Origin: Eurosta solidaginis
Taxonomy: Eukaryota > Arthropoda > Insecta > Diptera > Tephritidae
Direction of reading: 5' to 3'
Assembly: GCF_040869045.1 (NCBI RefSeq)
Contig: NC_090319.1
Coordinates: 265,624,897-265,688,896 of the forward strand
DNA: 64,000 nucleotides
In this document: positions 61,959 through 64,000 of the stretch, piece by piece
Numbering within the stretch: position 1 is the first letter of the stretch
How the letters are laid out: each line of letters begins with the position of its first letter
Position numbers and translations under genes: made by a program
Notes under the pieces: model-generated
Told to the model about the DNA's origin: nothing
What the model saw: only the letters and a program-made list of their open reading frames with translations
Databases searched by the model: none

Positions 61959-62266
61959 TGTTGCATTTCCATTCTTTTATGTTGACTAAAGACATAAATA
62001 AGCTACCCTGTGGGGTTCGCGAACTAAAGCAAAAATACAATGATTAGAAAGATACAACTATATGAATTATTTTCTTTTTAAAACTGTCTGCACTGTTCCC
62101 TTATACGATGTCTATTGCACTTTGTGTTGTTTGAATTATTATTCCGTTGAATGTGGTATACGAGGAAAGTTGTAAGAAAGAAAAGACAAATATTGAATTA
62201 AAGAACAATTTTGTTCAAATTTAATAAAACTTATTTTATTAAATAAATTAGTATAAAATACTAACA
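61959..62266 (+). repeat. Probable 3' LTR of the copia-like element
   Basis: It starts TGTTGCATTTCC directly after the purine tract gaggaggtg and ends tataaaatactaaca, giving TG...CA termini and about 308 bases. No 5' LTR remains to confirm the limits. Confidence 0.6.
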
Positions 62267-63360
62267 GCTTTCCTCACTTTCGTGGACTTTTACACACGAC
62301 TCCACCCTCGAAAGCGAAATCAGTGATGCAAAATCCTTTAGTAGGTTCTAGGGGCATAAACACTCCTTTGAAATGATTCTTAGCTCATACTTAAGTTGAG
62401 GATATATGTACGTATGAGAAGGGTTTGAAAAATCCCTTTGGCCTACATTCAAACATCTGTTGATTTTCACACTTCATCCTTCAACACCCAAGTCTCCCGG
62501 TTTGACATTTCCTAAAGTTGGCGGTCCTATCCAAAACTAGTCCCTTGGAGTGAATCACATTGATTATAGCCTATCAACCCAGTTTAAATATCACCTACAC
62601 GTTACGGCTCCTTTTACAAATGTGAATACGTAGGCTGGTGAGGCTTTGTCCTTCGCAAGAACACTCAATGTGGTGAAGCAAAAGCTTTCCCCAAGACAGT
62701 GGAACTAATGACCGTGTGTGCCCCTACCCTAACGTAGTGGACAGTGGAACTAGTCTGAAAACTGAAGCTACGCGGTCATCCATAATGAGCCCTTATATCA
62801 GAAGGCCGAAAAACAGCAGTTAACATCTTTCAACTTAAAGTCGGTCGACTTCCATTCTAAAATATCGTTTTGATTTTAACGAAGACTATTGAAATCAATT
62901 TTGTGAACACAAACGTCTGCAATCTTTAGCCTACATTTTAAAAATTTTATCAAGGCTCCTTGTAAAATTTTAATTATGTAGATGCGCCGAGGATTATACG
63001 ATTTCCACCCATTACGCAATGCCATCCACTTAGACTGTTATGATTTTGAAGGCGGCATCCTTGGCCGAATAGTCACTCCCTAACGTTTCAAGTTGTTTCT
63101 CTGGTGTAGCTGGGCAGCATAGCGCGACAAAAGCAACCGTTGAAAAGTCTTCGGATCTACACCTAGAGCTTCTAAGAAAGTGACGTCGGCGAAGGTATGA
63201 GTTCGAAGTCGCAGTCCTATGCTTCTGTACTGGCATATGGTGTGAGGCTCAGGAGGCGTGGTAGCGACTGGTGGTAGGGATTGCTACTGTTCGCACATCG
63301 GGAATTGTAGCTCTTAAAAACAGCCGAAAAAACTGGAGGCGCCCTGTGCCACGAGAGTCA
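62267..63360. other. No recognised gene
   Basis: A mixed-composition stretch. A minus-strand frame at 63030-63236 has no family features that I can name. Confidence 0.3.
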
Positions 63361-63362
63361 TG

Positions 63363-63393
63363 AGTATTTATTTATTTATTTATTTATTTGTTA
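63363..63393. repeat. (TATT)n microsatellite
   Basis: Six or more tattta-type tetramers in a row; a short gaatgaatgaatgaat run follows at about 63427. Confidence 0.85.
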
Positions 63394-63519
63394 GTCTACA
63401 AATTTACAATTAATCAGACTAAATATGAATGAATGAATGAATATAAATGCGGATTACAGTTTAAAATTAACAAGCATACATAGTGAGCAAAATTATATTA
63501 TAAAATATGTATATACATA

Positions 63520-64000
63520 TATTATTGAATCAGTTGTCGGGATGGACTGTGATGCCGAGCAACGGAATTGATTATCAGTGCTGTCGGAATGGACGTGATT
63601 TCGAGCAGCTGATGTATATTTAACACACAATGAGTAGGGCTGCGAGGTGTGGGAGGTTGGAAAGGACGTGATTCCAAGCCACCCGCCCAAAATAACTGGA
63701 GCAGGTAACAGATTTAGTTTAACATGTGATTTTGATTTGTTATGAGTTCAAGGCAGTGAGTATATATTTTTTTATACTGTAAAGTGTGTAGCAAGTATCA
63801 ATATTATTGCAGTGATTATTGAAATCTTGGCACAGACAACGAAGAGGTTCATGCATTTGAAAATTCGATCTACATGTATTTAAATATAGCGGTTGGAAAT
63901 ACCGAGAGGGCCTAAAAGGGACATTAAACATCACCTCGCCAAGCAGAAATGGACTGTTTATCATCCCCCTTAATAGTTTTACTATAAATAAAACGCCAGG
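63520..64000. other. 'gtcggaatggacgtgatt' words, then A/T-rich sequence to the window end
   Basis: 63520-63690 shares words with 60045-60275 (gctgtcggaatggacgtgat, gggaggttggaaaggacgtg). Nothing is recognised beyond 63700. Confidence 0.35.

Larger units (their letters stand above)
57556..62266 (+). mobile_element. copia-like LTR retrotransposon, 5'-truncated and split by a LINE
   Basis: Pol order is integrase, reverse transcriptase, RNase H, which defines Ty1/copia. It starts abruptly after the end of copy E, so the 5' LTR and gag are missing. Between about 59987 and 61393 another LINE and a Helitron-like piece interrupt the RNase H coding region; it then resumes. A purine tract gaggaggtg precedes a probable 3' LTR. 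Multiple frameshifts and stops are present. Confidence 0.88.

Noticed and set aside
63030..63236. 68-codon minus-strand frame as a gene
   Set aside because: No recognisable motif, no neighbouring exons and no repeat relation; not supportable.

Overview
The window looks like repeat-dominated chromosomal DNA of a higher fly, most likely a tephritid fruit fly or close relative. This is an inference from fly-type elements (copia-like, Ty3/gypsy, LOA/Jockey/RTE LINEs, a tRNA-derived SINE, INE-1/Helentron-like repeats) and from an insect-type intron-containing gene. I found only one convincing host gene: Naa80, the actin N-terminal acetyltransferase, on the minus strand at 22152-22828 with two exons. 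Almost everything else is transposable-element sequence, often nested, or tandem repeat.

Layout. 1-440: decayed LINE tail. 670-1335: degenerate short-period repeat. 1651-9219: several copies of an INE-1/Helentron-like family, one holding a multi-level nest of smaller elements, plus a CGATAA-rich palindromic cluster. 9370-10381: a 1-kb inverted-repeat element. 10560-11290: a block duplicated at 50690-51610. 11340-12760: an RTE-like LINE fragment cut by a solo LTR. 13750-19009: a complete-length LOA-like LINE with a 16-bp target duplication but broken frames. 19190-20075 and 20752-21364: two non-autonomous DNA transposons (MULE-like and piggyBac-like). 22152-22828: Naa80. 23225-24060: RTE 3' end and a ~100-bp tandem repeat. 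24192-29676: a Ty3/gypsy element, with a MITE in its 5' LTR.

30066-48920 is the outstanding feature: about 18.5 kb of a 129-bp tandem repeat carried by a Helitron-like element, with multi-kilobase higher-order structure. One SINE is inserted in it. 48917-49400 is a LINE fragment. 50941-52574 holds two more SINE copies. 52730-57555 holds two further INE-1/Helentron-like copies, one interrupted by a Jockey-type LINE and the other by a hAT-type MITE. 57556-62266 is a copia-like element split by a LINE, which itself contains a second piece of the Helitron-like repeat ending in CTAG-T. 62267-64000 has no recognisable gene.

No bacterial-type features (operons, CRISPR, tRNA or rRNA genes) were seen. 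The elements do not form a pathway. The biology here is genome expansion: nested insertion, target-site duplication and satellite amplification around a single small gene.
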